Below, piece by piece: positions 5,988 to 6,130 of a stretch of 6,130 bases of DNA (position 1 is its first letter; every line of letters begins with the position of its first letter). A program made the translations under genes and the position numbers. Below the pieces are notes generated by a model, which was given only the letters and a program-made list of their open reading frames with translations, was not told the DNA's origin and searched no databases. This DNA is from Clostridia bacterium (GTDB taxonomy: Bacteria; Bacillota_A; Clostridia; Oscillospirales; CAG-272), in NCBI GenBank assembly GCA_017411885.1, contig JAFQPF010000250.1, positions 1 to 6,130 on the forward strand. The letters run 5' to 3'.

Positions 5988-6130
5988 ATGAGCACAAAGA
6001 AGTATTGTTATCTTTTCTCTGAGGGTAACGCAGATATGCGTGAAATTCTCGGAGGTAAGGGCGCAAACCTCGCGGAAATGACCAACATCGGTCTTCCCGT
6101 TCCCCAGGGCTTCACCATTTCAACAGAAGC
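5988..6130 (+). CDS. ppdK: Pyruvate, phosphate dikinase, N-terminus (partial, runs off right edge)
   Basis: The first 47 codons of a protein that is normally about 870-880 residues. PPDK reversibly interconverts pyruvate, ATP and phosphate with PEP, AMP and pyrophosphate in the cytoplasm. Many anaerobic clostridia use it in glycolysis or gluconeogenesis in place of, or beside, pyruvate kinase. The visible part is the start of the ATP-grasp nucleotide-binding domain: [20 protein letters not shown] (8-27) with the conserved [10 protein letters not shown] block (K24), then [12 protein letters not shown]. The 'YLFSEGNA' opening separates it from PEP synthase and enzyme I. The start ATG has a strong ribosome binding site, GGAGGT at 5973-5978, spaced by 9 bases. 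It has its own promoter and is divergent from the DUF3343/desulfurase pair. Assignment is confident despite the short fragment because this block is highly conserved. Confidence 0.93.
   Translation, partial: MSTKKYCYLFSEGNADMREILGGKGANLAEMTNIGLPVPQGFTISTE

Noticed and set aside
1..6130. CRISPR arrays, insertion sequences, tRNA or rRNA genes, defence genes
   Set aside because: No direct repeat arrays, transposase motifs, terminal inverted repeats, cloverleaf sequences or defence-type domains were seen on either strand.

Overview
This window looks like a chromosomal segment from a low-to-moderate-GC anaerobic Firmicute, most plausibly a gut-type Clostridia lineage (Oscillospirales or relatives). 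This is inferred from strong AGGAGG-type ribosome binding sites, consensus sigma-A promoters with extended -10 elements, the Gram-positive lipoprotein and stalk-domain surface proteins, the DUF3343/cysteine desulfurase pair, and a clostridial-type pyruvate, phosphate dikinase. No species call is possible from the sequence alone.

Layout, left to right. At 1-949 (minus, truncated by the left edge) is a secreted protein with two copper-amine-oxidase-N-type stalk repeats, followed by a helical region and the first residues of what looks like a parvulin peptidyl-prolyl isomerase domain. It has its own promoter (980-1008). At 1020-1065 is a terminator usable on both strands. At 1066-4079 (minus) is a complete three-gene polar amino acid ABC importer, transcribed in the order solute-binding lipoprotein, permease, ATPase. 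A near-consensus promoter (4116-4144) drives it, and a strong hairpin with a U-run (3220-3261) sits between the binding-protein and permease genes. At 4229-5386 (minus) is a PLP-dependent cysteine desulfurase of the EF2568-like group, preceded by a small DUF3343 (putative S/Se carrier-like) gene at 5461-5670. The two are separated by 74 bases that hold a perfect 11-bp hairpin. The 317-base divergent gap 5671-5987 carries an extended -10 promoter and a leader for ppdK, whose first 47 codons (5988-6130, plus) close the window.

How the genes work together. The importer is a self-contained unit: a lipid-anchored receptor, a permease expected to act as a homodimer, and a GlnQ-type ATPase. The internal hairpin probably makes receptor mRNA more abundant than permease and ATPase mRNA. 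The desulfurase and DUF3343 protein probably act together in moving cysteine-derived sulfur, or possibly selenium. ppdK belongs to central carbon metabolism and the stalk/foldase protein to the cell surface; neither has an evident link to its neighbours.

The least ordinary feature is the permease. It carries an N-terminal membrane anchor and an approximately 200-residue extracytoplasmic domain ahead of an otherwise standard HisM-type permease, and that domain does not resemble a solute-binding domain to my eye. Most of the rest is recognisable housekeeping or transport content, and I do not see a wholly new system such as a defence island, retron or CRISPR array.
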